From NCBI GenBank assembly GCA_016704565.1, contig JADIZV010000004.1, positions 744,001-808,000 of the forward strand: DNA of 64,000 nucleotides, written 5' to 3'. Positions 1-9,265 of this stretch are shown piece by piece; the stretch's first letter is position 1; each line of letters begins with the position of its first letter. The notes under the pieces are model-generated. The model saw nothing but the letters and a program-made list of their open reading frames with translations, was not told the DNA's origin and ran no database searches. The position numbers were made by a program, and so were the translations under genes. The DNA comes from Candidatus Phosphoribacter baldrii. GTDB taxonomy: Bacteria; Actinomycetota; Actinomycetes; Actinomycetales; Dermatophilaceae.

Positions 1-152
1 GTCAGCTCGTCGCGGAACCCCACCGCGACCTCGACGGCGCCGGGGGCCACGGACCTGAGCGAGGCGCCGAGGTGGCTCATCAGCCCCTGCTGGGCGAACG
101 AGCCGCGCACCACCGCCTCGAAGTCCGGGTTGCGGACGGTGAGCTGGGACAT
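1..152 (-). CDS. PaaI-type (hotdog-fold) thioesterase, 5' fragment
   Basis: This is the first 50 or so residues of a minus-strand gene that runs off the left edge. ATG lies at 150-152 with AGGAGG (157-162) four bases upstream, a strong start. The product begins MSQLTVRNPDFEAVVRGSFA and continues with QQGLMSHLGASL and GAVEVAV. This pattern, an NPDFEA-type opening, a helix ending in a G/LMxHLGA turn, then a beta strand, is typical of PaaI/YdiI acyl-CoA thioesterases, which hydrolyse aromatic or acyl-CoA esters in the cytosol. The catalytic helix and most of the fold lie outside the window, so substrate cannot be inferred. It diverges from xseA across the 66-bp repeat block. Confidence 0.7.
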   Translation of the reverse strand, partial: MSQLTVRNPDFEAVVRGSFAQQGLMSHLGASLRSVAPGAVEVAVGFRDEL

Positions 153-220
153 CGAGCCTCCTGGTGTGGTGCCGGGAACGCAGCACCGCGGGTCGCCTCC
201 GCGCGGAAGGCACCGGCCGC

Positions 221-394
221 GGCATACAGTCGCATCTGTGAGTATGCCGCCCACCCCCGGAACGGGTCACGCGCAGCCCGAGCAACGGCATACCAGCGCA
301 TCTGTGAGTATGCCGCCCGCCCCCGGAACGGGTCACGCGCAGCCCGAGCAGCGGCATACCAGCGCATCTGTGAGTATGCCGCCCGCCCCCGGAG
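221..394 (+). repeat. 66-bp in-frame tandem repeat, 2.6 copies
   Basis: Copies begin at 221, 287 and 353. The first two are 66 bp and differ at only a few positions; the third diverges near 394. Each unit holds GGCATAC, a 14-nt loop, then GTATGCC, so each can form a short hairpin. The remainder is the stretch reading CCCCGGAACGGGTCACGCGC. The period is 22 codons, so the xseA frame stays open through the block, and each unit supplies a GTG and an ATG in that frame. This obscures the true xseA start. Confidence 0.95.
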
Positions 395-1635
395 CGCGGG
401 CAAGCCTGCCCGAGAAGGCGGCCGACACGAGCGCCGAAGCACCCTGGCCAGTGCGGGTGCTGAGCCTGAAGATCCGGGACTACGTCGACAAGATGTCAGT
501 GCTCTGGGTCGAGGGCCAGGTCGTCCAACTGCAGCGACGGGGCAACACGGCATACCTCACCTTGCGCGACCCCGAGGTCGACATGTCGCTGTCGGCGACG
601 ATCTCGGTCAACGCGCTCAACGCGATGGGCAGCCCGCTGCTGGAGGGCGCGCGGGTCGTGCTGCAGGCCAAGCCGACGTTCTGGGAGCGTCGAGGCACCC
701 TGCAGCTCGACGGCCGGCAGATCCGCCCGGTAGGGGTCGGCGACCTGCTGGCTCGGCTTGAGATCCTCAAGCAGCGGTTGGCCGCCGAAGGTCTCTTCGA
801 CGCTGACCGCAAGCGGCGGCTGCCGTTCGTGCCGCGTCGGGTCGGGTTGATCACCGGGCGTGACAGCGCCGCCGAGCGCGATGTCGTCGAGAACGCCCGA
901 CGCCGTTGGCCCGCAGTGCAATTCGAGATCCGCGAGGTGGCGGTGCAAGGCACCAACGCCGTGACCGAGGTGACGGCCGCGCTCGCCGAGCTGGACCGGC
1001 ATACGGGCGTGGACGTCATCGTCATCGCCCGCGGTGGAGGCGCGGTCGAGGAGTTGTTGCCGTTCAGCAACGAGGCCCTGCTGCGGGCGGTCGCCGCCGC
1101 GGTCACCCCGGTGGTGTCTGCGATCGGACACGACGTGGACACGCCGCTGCTCGACTTCGTGGCCGACGTGCGGGCCTCGACGCCGACCGACGCGGCCAAG
1201 CTCATCGTGCCGGACGCGGCCGCCGAACGGGACCGGGTCGCTGGCCTGCGCGGACGGGCTCGGCTGGCAGTGCGACAGCGGCTTGACGCCGAGCGTCGCG
1301 TGCTCGTCGCCCACCGCACCCGGGCGGTGATGACCGACCCGCTGGCGTTGCTCGCGCCGCATCGCGCCCAGCTCGCGGCCCTGCGCGGGCGGGCCACCGA
1401 CCGGCTCATCGCGCGACTGGAGCGCGAAAGCGACCGGATCGGGCACCTGCGCGCGCAGGTGCGCTCGCTCTCCCCTCAGTCGACCCTGGACCGCGGGTAT
1501 GCCGTCGTCAGCCACCCCGACGGCCGGATCGTTCGCGACCGGGTCGAGGTCGAGCCGGATGAGGTGCTGCGAGTGTTGGTCGCCCACGGCGACTTTGGTG
1601 TCCGGGTCATCGGCACCCCCTCCCGCCGAGATTGA
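376..1635 (+). CDS. xseA: Exodeoxyribonuclease VII large subunit
   Basis: Large, catalytic subunit of exonuclease VII, which degrades single-stranded DNA from either end together with XseB. From the chosen ATG the product is 419 residues, normal for the family. An OB-fold (about residues 20-110, VEGQVVQLQ...AYLTLRD) precedes the catalytic region, with GRDSAAERDV near residue 159, RGGGAVEELLPF near 219 and GHDVDTPLLDF near 251; these are family-typical conserved blocks. A C-terminal coiled-coil-rich segment follows, ending LDRGYAVV. The frame is open upstream through the 66-bp repeats, so starts at 310 or 244 (ATG) cannot be excluded. No good Shine-Dalgarno precedes any of them. I chose 376 because upstream codons only translate the repeat. 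xseB follows 123 nt later. Confidence 0.93.
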   Translation: MPPAPGARASLPEKAADTSAEAPWPVRVLSLKIRDYVDKMSVLWVEGQVVQLQRRGNTAYLTLRDPEVDMSLSATISVNALNAMGSPLLEGARVVLQAKPTFWERRGTLQLDGRQIRPVGVGDLLARLEILKQRLAAEGLFDADRKRRLPFVPRRVGLITGRDSAAERDVVENARRRWPAVQFEIREVAVQGTNAVTEVTAALAELDRHTGVDVIVIARGGGAVEELLPFSNEALLRAVAAAVTPVVSAIGHDVDTPLLDFVADVRASTPTDAAKLIVPDAAAERDRVAGLRGRARLAVRQRLDAERRVLVAHRTRAVMTDPLALLAPHRAQLAALRGRATDRLIARLERESDRIGHLRAQVRSLSPQSTLDRGYAVVSHPDGRIVRDRVEVEPDEVLRVLVAHGDFGVRVIGTPSRRD

Positions 1636-1688
1636 CCTTGGCTGCAGGACACGCCGGACCGAACGGTCGCAACGTCAATCTCGGCGGG
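1622..1688. terminator. Long inverted repeat spanning the xseA stop (attenuator or terminator)
   Basis: CCCGCCGAGATTGAC (1622-1636) is the exact complement of GTCAATCTCGGCGGG (1674-1688). With one mismatch the pairing extends further into flanking C and G runs. The loop is about 37 nt. The left arm contains the xseA stop codon TGA. It sits before xseB with no U-run, so it may be a partial terminator, an RNA stability element or one copy of a dispersed repeat. Confidence 0.6.
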
Positions 1689-1758
1689 GGGGTAGGTCGG
1701 TGTGTGTCGCGTTAGGGTGTAGCCGCTCTCCATCTCGAGCACCCGAAAGGCACCTGAC

Positions 1759-1998
1759 GTGTCCACCGAACCGGCCCTCGCGGCCGACATCCCCGACCTG
1801 TCCTACGAGCAGGCTCGCGACGAGCTCATCACCATCGTGGCGCGGTTGGAGTCCGGCCAGGTCCCGTTGGAACAGAGCATGAGCCTCTGGCAGCGAGGCG
1901 AGGCGCTTGCGGCACATTGCGCGACCTGGCTGGATGACGCCCAGTCCAGGATCGCCGACGCCGGCGTCGTCATGAGGGTCCGCGACGACGAGGAATAG
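1759..1998 (+). CDS. xseB: Exodeoxyribonuclease VII small subunit
   Basis: Small subunit of exonuclease VII, 79 residues, the usual size. It starts at GTG 1759 with AAAGG at 1746-1750. The product has the family signature of two helices: LSYEQARDELITIVARLESG, then VPLEQSMSLWQRGEALAAHC. Several copies coat the XseA coiled coil and are needed for stable activity. It follows xseA in the same direction, but the intervening 123 nt hold a strong hairpin, so subunit stoichiometry may be adjusted there. The acidic tail RVRDDEE is unremarkable. Confidence 0.95.
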   Translation: MSTEPALAADIPDLSYEQARDELITIVARLESGQVPLEQSMSLWQRGEALAAHCATWLDDAQSRIADAGVVMRVRDDEE

Positions 1999-2006
1999 TC
2001 GATCGG

Positions 2007-2582
2007 TCAGCTCGCCGGCTTGGCTGGAGTGAGCTTGTCGATGAAGAACCGAACGTCCTCCATGCCCCCCGTGCCGCTCACCACGGTCGTGATCCGGTCA
2101 GCCGCCGACGCGGACACCAGGAACACCTGGTTGCGCTCATCGGTGCTGACCTCCCACGTCCGTCCAGACAGCTCGACGGTGCCGGTCACCTTGGCCTGAT
2201 TCATCCCAGCGGACACCCAGGCCGGCGTCGCGTTGATCGTCTGCCGCAGCCCGACGAACTGACCCCCAGGCGTGGTCCACCCCGCCTGCCAGGTCGGCAG
2301 TGAGTCCGTCGACACGGCATACCGGGCGCTCGTGGCCGACCACCCCATGGGCAGGCCGGCCGGGAAGGAGAACGGCGTGCCGCTGTCTTTCACGGCATAC
2401 GAGACGACTGAGGCTGCGTCCACGGGAGGTTGGCGGACCGAGTCGACCCGAGGCACAAGGGCGATCAATCCAGCCACGAGCGCCAGGACGACGAGCAGCG
2501 AGCGCATCATGTTGGCGCTGCTGCCCATGCTGTAGCGGCTGCGCGGGGGCGCGGCGGGCGTTGGCTCCGGGGACGTCGTCAC
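2007..2582 (-). CDS. DUF4245 domain-containing membrane-anchored protein
   Basis: A 191-residue protein starting at GTG 2582, preceded by GGGGGA. It has a short proline-rich cytoplasmic head, one transmembrane segment (about residues 24-44, MMRSLLVVLALVAGLIALVP) and an extracytoplasmic domain. That domain has the DUF4245 pattern: FPAGLPMGWSATSARY, LRQTINATPAWV, then GRTWEVSTDERNQVFLV. The family is actinobacterial and of unknown function. The gene converges on xseB (9 nt between stops) and diverges from the PfkB kinase. Two copies of the 7-mer (2316, 2394) lie in it, both reading Tyr-Ala on the coding strand. Confidence 0.85.
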   Translation of the reverse strand: MTTSPEPTPAAPPRSRYSMGSSANMMRSLLVVLALVAGLIALVPRVDSVRQPPVDAASVVSYAVKDSGTPFSFPAGLPMGWSATSARYAVSTDSLPTWQAGWTTPGGQFVGLRQTINATPAWVSAGMNQAKVTGTVELSGRTWEVSTDERNQVFLVSASAADRITTVVSGTGGMEDVRFFIDKLTPAKPAS

Positions 2583-2640
2583 TCCCCCATCGTCCCCGAC
2601 CCACCAGACCGCTACCAAACCGGGATGTGGACCGGCGAGG

Positions 2641-2666
2641 AAAACGTTTCGACCCCCGCCTAGGCT
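2641..2666 (+). promoter_or_regulatory. Candidate LacI-family operator and -10 before the PfkB gene
   Basis: The palindrome AAACGTTT (2642-2649), within GGAAAACGTTTCG, resembles the GAAACGTTTC core bound by many LacI-family sugar repressors. TAGGCT at 2661-2666 could be a -10 box. No convincing -35 is visible. Location 30-55 bp upstream of a sugar kinase start makes sugar-responsive repression plausible. Confidence 0.4.
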
Positions 2667-2697
2667 GAGACCACCACCGACCCGTAGGAGGAACCTC

Positions 2698-3633
2698 GTG
2701 GCTGCGCGCACTCCCGTCCTCGTCGTCGGGGAAGCCCTCATCGACGCCGTCATGAACAGCGGCGAGGTCACCGGAGAGCACGTGGGCGGTAGCCCCGCCA
2801 ACGTCGCGTTCGGCCTGGGCGCACTCGGACATGACGTCGCGCTGGCCACCTGGCTGGGCACCGACGATCGCGGCGACCGGATCCTGGCCCGCTGCGCCGA
2901 GGCGGGCGTCACGGTCGTCCCGGGCAGCACCGCAGCCGAGCGCACCAGCGTTGCCTATGCCTCGATCGATGCGCGTGGGCAAGCGACCTACCGCTTCGAC
3001 CTCACCTGGGCCGTCCCCGACCTCGGCGACCCGAGCGGGATCGGGCACGTGCACACCGGGAGCATCGCGGCGACCATCGAGCCGGGCGGCAGCCAGGTCC
3101 TCGACGCGATCCGCCGTTTACACGACCAGGCGACGGTCTCTTACGACCCGAACATGCGCCCCACCCTCATGGGCAGTCCCGAGGTCGTGCGGGCCCGGGT
3201 CGAGGACCTCGTCTCGCTCTCCGACGTCGTCAAAGCGAGCGACGAGGACATCCAGTGGCTCTACCCGGGCGCCTTCCTTCCCGATGTCCTGCGCCGCTGG
3301 GGCGACCTCGGCGCGGGCGTCGCCGTCATCACGCGAGGCGGACAGGGCGCCGTGTATGCCGTCCGCTCAGCAACCACGCCGGAAGTCACCACCGTGCCCG
3401 CTCGCGCAGGGAAGGTCATCGACACCGTCGGCGCGGGTGACTCGTTCATGGCCGGACTGATCTCCGGGCTGCTCGATGCCGGCTTCCTCGGGGGCCCGGC
3501 TGCGCGGATCCGGTTGCGGGGCGCAGGGATTGATGAGTTGCGTCCCTGCGTCGACCGGGCAATCGCCACCAGCGCAGTGACAGTCGGTCACGCCGGTGCC
3601 TATGCCCCGACCCGCGTCGAGCTGGGGATCTGA
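2698..3633 (+). CDS. PfkB-family carbohydrate kinase (fructokinase-like)
   Basis: A 311-residue ribokinase/PfkB-fold sugar kinase, cytosolic. It starts at GTG 2698 with AGGAGG at 2686-2691. Family features are the N-terminal GEALIDAV strand, the GGSPANVAFGLGALG signature near residue 30, YDPNMRP in the middle, and the C-terminal ATP/anion-hole motif DTVGAGDSFMAGL near residue 242 with the catalytic Asp. The GGSPANVA form and the absence of other pathway genes point loosely to fructokinase, but substrate is not provable here. It is monocistronic, with fumarase following after 129 nt. A LacI-type palindrome lies upstream. Confidence 0.9.
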   Translation: MAARTPVLVVGEALIDAVMNSGEVTGEHVGGSPANVAFGLGALGHDVALATWLGTDDRGDRILARCAEAGVTVVPGSTAAERTSVAYASIDARGQATYRFDLTWAVPDLGDPSGIGHVHTGSIAATIEPGGSQVLDAIRRLHDQATVSYDPNMRPTLMGSPEVVRARVEDLVSLSDVVKASDEDIQWLYPGAFLPDVLRRWGDLGAGVAVITRGGQGAVYAVRSATTPEVTTVPARAGKVIDTVGAGDSFMAGLISGLLDAGFLGGPAARIRLRGAGIDELRPCVDRAIATSAVTVGHAGAYAPTRVELGI

Positions 3634-3762
3634 GGCCGCGGCTCGGTGCGGATCCCAGGCGGGACCGGCGCCGCGTCGCCACCCTCCTATGCTGGGACGT
3701 GCGGTGCCGAAGGCACGATCGCTCGTGACGACGTGTGAGCTTGAGAAGACGTGGGAGTGACG

Positions 3763-5475
<1,713 letters not shown>

Positions 5476-5488
5476 ACGGCATACGCTC

Positions 5489-6139
5489 ATGGACGTGGAC
5501 CGACACCGAGCACAGCCGGGCACCCGGCCGACCACTCCGACGGCGGCCTGGGCGGTCCTGAGCGCCGGTAACGCCCGGTTTATGGCCGGGGAGCGCGAGC
5601 ACCCCAACCAGGACGTCGCGATCCGGCACCGAATCGCCCACAAGCAGCAGCCGTTCGCGATCTTCTTCGGCTGCGCCGACTCGCGGGTTGCTGCGGAGAT
5701 CATCTTCGACCAGGGCCTGGGTGACCTGTTCGTCGTGCGGACCGCCGGTCACGTCGTCGACTCCAGCGTGCTGGGCTCGATGGAGTTCGGGGTCGGCGTC
5801 CTCGGGATCCCCCTCATCGTCGTCCTCGGCCACGACTCCTGCGGCGCGGTCAACGCCGCGGTCGATGCGGTGACCAGCGGCGACATGCCCGGCGGCTTCA
5901 TCCGCGACATCGTCGAGCGCGTGACGCCCAGCGTCCTCGCGGCCAGCAAGCACGGTGACGCGGGCATCGACGAGATCGAGGCCGAGCACGTGCGCCAGAC
6001 CGCCCGCCTGCTCGCCGAGCGCTCCCACCTCATCGCCGACCACCTCGCGACTGGTCGGTTGGGGATCGTCGGCGCGACCTACCGCTTGCGCGACGGCGAA
6101 GCCATCGTGGTGAGTTCCCTGGGGTTACGCGCGGACTGA
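5489..6139 (+). CDS. Beta-class carbonic anhydrase
   Basis: Cytosolic zinc enzyme for reversible CO2 hydration, 216 residues. Zinc ligands are visible: Cys62 in GCADSR (with the Asp64-Arg66 dyad), His115 and Cys118 in GHDSCGAV. The N-terminal 20 residues are poorly conserved, leaving some doubt about the start. No Shine-Dalgarno precedes ATG 5489, and a copy of GGCATAC (5478-5484) occupies that position. It lies 13 nt after fumarase, suggesting a two-gene operon linking TCA flux and bicarbonate supply, then a hairpin terminator. Confidence 0.93.
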   Translation: MDVDRHRAQPGTRPTTPTAAWAVLSAGNARFMAGEREHPNQDVAIRHRIAHKQQPFAIFFGCADSRVAAEIIFDQGLGDLFVVRTAGHVVDSSVLGSMEFGVGVLGIPLIVVLGHDSCGAVNAAVDAVTSGDMPGGFIRDIVERVTPSVLAASKHGDAGIDEIEAEHVRQTARLLAERSHLIADHLATGRLGIVGATYRLRDGEAIVVSSLGLRAD

Positions 6140-6145
6140 GCCACC

Positions 6146-6168
6146 CGGCATACGGGATGGGTATGCCG
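6146..6168 (+). terminator. 7-mer-pair hairpin after carbonic anhydrase
   Basis: CGGCATAC (6146-6153) pairs with GTATGCCG (6161-6168) around a 7-nt loop, 7 nt after the stop codon. It is a perfect 8-bp stem made solely of two inverted copies of the dispersed motif, without a U-run. Position suggests it terminates the fumarase-carbonic anhydrase transcript. Confidence 0.6.
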
Positions 6169-6210
6169 CGTCCTCGTCGGGACCAAGCCCCGATTCACCC
6201 CTTTCCCAAT

Positions 6211-6247
6211 GAACTACGCAATTCGCAAGTTCTCTCGCGCAAGAACT
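6211..6247 (+). promoter_or_regulatory. Possible operator half-sites upstream of the ArsR-type gene
   Basis: GAACT (6211), AGTTCT (6228-6233) and AGAACT (6242-6247) form overlapping dyads in an AT-rich patch 40-75 nt before the regulator start. ArsR-type proteins commonly bind imperfect dyads over their own promoter, so autoregulation is plausible. Confidence 0.35.
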
Positions 6248-6284
6248 CTTGTGCTTCTGTGCCACCGCGGGGCATGCTGTTGCC

Positions 6285-6941
6285 ATGTCACCAGCAGTCG
6301 ATCGGGGGGTGCCCACCCGGATCACGGATCCGAAAGCAGTCGCGGCGATCACTCATCCGTTGCGCATGCGCCTCCTCGGGGAGCTGTCGCGCCGGGGCAC
6401 TGCCCGGGCCGTCGACCTGGCGGCAGCCGTCGACGAACCGGCCAACTCGGTGAGCTTCCATCTCCGGCAGCTTGCGCGGTACGGGCTGATCGAGGAGAAC
6501 CCGGACCGGGCGGAGAACGGACGCGAACGCTGGTGGCGTCAGGCCTCGGACTGCGGCTTCGAGATTGACCTCGACGCCATGCGACAGATGGAAGGTGGGG
6601 AGGCTGCCGTCGAAACGGTGAGGCGCGTCGCCGAAGGTCATGTGCTCGCATTGCACCGTGCGATCCATGGACCACCTGATCGTGCGCGCGGACACGAGAC
6701 CCGAGCGGATCCCGCACGCCACACGATCAGTGACGACTTCGCGCTGCGCCTCAGCGCCACCGAGCTGGAGCAGATGCGTCGCGAGCTCAAGGGTTTCTTC
6801 GACCGCTGGGGCCAGAGGTCGCGTGACCTTGCGGCCGCCGAGGATGGTCAAGAGCGCCACGGCTACTACGGCGTGGTCATGGCTGCCCTCGCATCAGATC
6901 TTGCGGCCACCTACAACCACCAGAAGGACCAGCAACGATGA
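6285..6941 (+). CDS. ArsR-type winged-helix transcriptional regulator
   Basis: A 218-residue regulator starting at ATG 6285. Residues 8-90 form a winged helix: TDPKAVAAITHPLRMRLLGE, then VDLAAAVDEPANSVSFHLRQ as the recognition region, and a wing before ENGRERWWR. The rest is helical (ATELEQMRRELKGFFDRW), with no visible metal-binding Cys cluster, so a metal effector is unlikely. This helix_turn_helix_5/ArsR layout is common in actinobacteria. Its ATGA overlap (6938-6941) with the methyltransferase gene implies translational coupling and a shared role. Confidence 0.85.
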   Translation: MSPAVDRGVPTRITDPKAVAAITHPLRMRLLGELSRRGTARAVDLAAAVDEPANSVSFHLRQLARYGLIEENPDRAENGRERWWRQASDCGFEIDLDAMRQMEGGEAAVETVRRVAEGHVLALHRAIHGPPDRARGHETRADPARHTISDDFALRLSATELEQMRRELKGFFDRWGQRSRDLAAAEDGQERHGYYGVVMAALASDLAATYNHQKDQQR

Positions 6942-7681
6942 CTTCGCGCACTGCTGCTGACAGCCCGGAGACCGTCAGCGCCGAGGGAACGGCCGACTAC
7001 GACCACTTCGCGGCTGCCTACGCCGACCAGAACGACAATGGCCTGTTCAACGCCTGGTACGGGCGTCCCGAGATCCTGCGGCTTGCCGGCGACGTCACCG
7101 GTCAGCGAGTCCTCGACGCCGGGTGCGGCCACGGACCGCTCCTCCGTGAGCTACGCGCGCGAGGCGCCCACGTCAGTGGGTTCGACCTCAGCCCCGCCAT
7201 GATCGCTCTCGCGCGGGAGCAGCTTGGAGACGACATCGACCTCCGTGTCGCGGACCTCGCCGACCCGCTGCCCTACCCCGACGGCGAGTTCGACCTCATC
7301 GTGATCTCACTCGCGCTGCACTACGTCAAGGACTGGCAGCCCACGCTGCGCGAGCTGCGACGGGTGTTGCGACCTGGCGGCCGCATCGTCCTGGCCATCC
7401 TCCACCCCTTCGTTTACGCCTTCTGCTACCAGAACGAGGACTACTTCGCCCTGACCCAGTACTCGGAGGACTACGACTTGGGCGGCACCACAGCGGTCAT
7501 GACCTACTGGCACCGACCCCTGCAAGACGTCTTCGGAGCCTTCATCGAGGCAGGTCTGGCCATCACCAGTGTCACCGAACCGGCCGCGGTCCCCGGCACC
7601 CCCCAAGGGCTCCTTCCGCCGCAGGGACGCCGGTTCATCTGCTTCCTCTTCCTGGCCCTGGAGAACCCCAAGTCAGCATGA
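6938..7681 (+). CDS. Class I SAM-dependent methyltransferase
   Basis: A 247-residue methyltransferase of the Methyltransf_11/25 type. It shows SAM motif I VLDAGCGHGPLL near residue 62, acidic motif II GFDLSPAMI, and LPYPDGEFDLIVISLALHYV (motif IV region). The post-motif LRRVLRPGGRIVLAILHPF is also standard. The substrate is unknown; relatives methylate small molecules. It starts at ATG 6938 inside the last codons of the ArsR-type gene and is certainly coexpressed with it. The convergent glmM lies 62 nt downstream with no clear terminator. Confidence 0.9.
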   Translation: MTSRTAADSPETVSAEGTADYDHFAAAYADQNDNGLFNAWYGRPEILRLAGDVTGQRVLDAGCGHGPLLRELRARGAHVSGFDLSPAMIALAREQLGDDIDLRVADLADPLPYPDGEFDLIVISLALHYVKDWQPTLRELRRVLRPGGRIVLAILHPFVYAFCYQNEDYFALTQYSEDYDLGGTTAVMTYWHRPLQDVFGAFIEAGLAITSVTEPAAVPGTPQGLLPPQGRRFICFLFLALENPKSA

Positions 7682-7743
7682 GACCACCGCCCACGTCCGT
7701 CCGCCGCAGATCCACTCCACGCCGACCCAGGTGACATAGCCGC

Positions 7744-9093
7744 TCAGGCGAGCGCGAGCTCGGCTTTGACGACGTCAGCCAACCGGTTCGCCACCGCCTG
7801 GGCCTGCTCCTGGTCGGCCGCCTCGACCATGACCCGCACGAGCGGCTCGGTGCCCGACTTGCGCAGCAACACCCGCCCAGCCCCATGGAGCTCGCGCTCG
7901 GCCTCGGCGACCGCCGCCTGCAGCGGGGCGTTGCCTTCGACCCCGTCCTTGTCGACGTCCTTGACGTTGACCAGGACCTGCGGGAGCCGGGTCATCACGG
8001 CGGCGAGGTCGGCCAACGTCCGACCGGTCTGGGCGACCCGGGAGGCGAGCATGAGGCCGGTGAGCACCCCGTCACCGGTCGTGCCGTGATCGAGGAAGAT
8101 GACATGTCCGGACTGCTCGCCGCCGAGGGAGTACCCGCCGGCCTTCATATCCTCCAGCACGTAGCGGTCACCCACCCCGGTCTGGCGGACGACGACCCCC
8201 TCGCGGTCCATGGCCTGCAACATCCCCAGGTTGCTCATCACCGTGGCGACGAGGGTGTCCTGCGCAAGCACGCCGCGCTCTCGCAGGGCAAGAGCCAGGA
8301 TGCACATGATCTGGTCGCCGTCGATGATCTCGCCGCGTGCGTCGACGGCCAGGCACCGGTCGGCGTCGCCGTCGTGGGCGATCCCCAGTTGGGCGCCGTT
8401 CTCGACGACAGCACGCTGCAGCCGGGCCAGGTGGGTCGAGCCATAGCCGGCGTTGATGTTCTCGCCATTCGGTGTCGCCCCGATGACGGTCACATAGGCT
8501 CCCGCCTCGCGGAACGCCCACGGCGACACGCTGGACGCCGCCCCGTGGGCTGCGTCGACGACGACGTGCAGGCCCTCAAGGCGGTGGGGAAGGATCGTCA
8601 GAAGGTGGCGGACATAACGGGTGCCGCCGTCGTCGAGGCGACGGATCCGCCCGACGGCCGCCCCGGTCGGGCGCTCCCACGGCTCCTGCATTCGCGCCTC
8701 GATGGCATCCTCGACCGCGTCATCGAGCTTGTGCCCGCCGCGGGCGAAGAACTTGATCCCGTTGTCAGGCATGGGGTTGTGCGAGGCGGACAGCATGACA
8801 CCCAGGTCGGCGCCGAGGTCGGCGGTGAGGAATGCGATGGCCGGCGTCGGAAGCATCCCGGCGTCCATGACATCGACACCGGCCGAGGCCAGCCCGGCCA
8901 TGACCGCGGCGGACAGGAACTCACCGGAGGCCCGCCCGTCGGTGCCGACGATCGCGAACGGGCGGTGCCCCGCGAACTCCCCGGCGTCGCCAAGCACATG
9001 CGCGGCCGCGACCGCCAGGTCCAGGGCCAACTCTGCGGTGATGTCCTGGTTGGCCAGGCCGCGGACCCCATCGGTCCCAAACAGACGTCCCAC
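7744..9093 (-). CDS. glmM: Phosphoglucosamine mutase
   Basis: Converts glucosamine-6-phosphate to glucosamine-1-phosphate for UDP-GlcNAc and peptidoglycan synthesis. It has 449 residues, the usual length. The start is GTG 9093 (product MGRLFGTDGVRGLANQ). The active-site phosphoserine is Ser104 in SASHNPMPDNGIKFF. The metal loop DGDADRC and sugar-binding GEQSGH follow, and RKSGTEPLVRVMVEA is the C-terminal phosphate-binding loop. It lies downstream of rplM-rpsI, a conserved actinobacterial order, separated from rpsI by a 7-mer-pair hairpin. Confidence 0.97.
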   Translation of the reverse strand: MGRLFGTDGVRGLANQDITAELALDLAVAAAHVLGDAGEFAGHRPFAIVGTDGRASGEFLSAAVMAGLASAGVDVMDAGMLPTPAIAFLTADLGADLGVMLSASHNPMPDNGIKFFARGGHKLDDAVEDAIEARMQEPWERPTGAAVGRIRRLDDGGTRYVRHLLTILPHRLEGLHVVVDAAHGAASSVSPWAFREAGAYVTVIGATPNGENINAGYGSTHLARLQRAVVENGAQLGIAHDGDADRCLAVDARGEIIDGDQIMCILALALRERGVLAQDTLVATVMSNLGMLQAMDREGVVVRQTGVGDRYVLEDMKAGGYSLGGEQSGHVIFLDHGTTGDGVLTGLMLASRVAQTGRTLADLAAVMTRLPQVLVNVKDVDKDGVEGNAPLQAAVAEAERELHGAGRVLLRKSGTEPLVRVMVEAADQEQAQAVANRLADVVKAELALA

Positions 9094-9122
9094 GAGTTCT
9101 TCGTTCCTTCCACCAGCCGTGC

Positions 9123-9158
9123 GGTATGCCGCGTGGTCGGGTGCGCGGGCGGCATACC
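9123..9158 (-). terminator. 7-mer-pair hairpin between rpsI and glmM
   Basis: GGTATGCCGC (9123-9132) is perfectly complementary to GCGGCATACC (9149-9158) around a 16-nt loop. It is the only strong structure in the rpsI-glmM gap. It may end most rplM-rpsI transcripts and let glmM be read at a lower level. Confidence 0.55.
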
Positions 9159-9265
9159 CGCAGCAACCTACTCCTACGCAAAGGTGCCCAGGGGTCCAGG
9201 ATTCAGACGCACGACGGGCGGCCCGGGTTGCCCCGGGCCGCCCGTCGGCGGTCACCTGCGTGACA

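Noticed and set aside
221..394. CRISPR-like array at 66-bp repeats
   Set aside because: Units are contiguous without unique spacers, and no cas genes are present. The same reasoning excludes the 20-bp repeats at 15221-15310.
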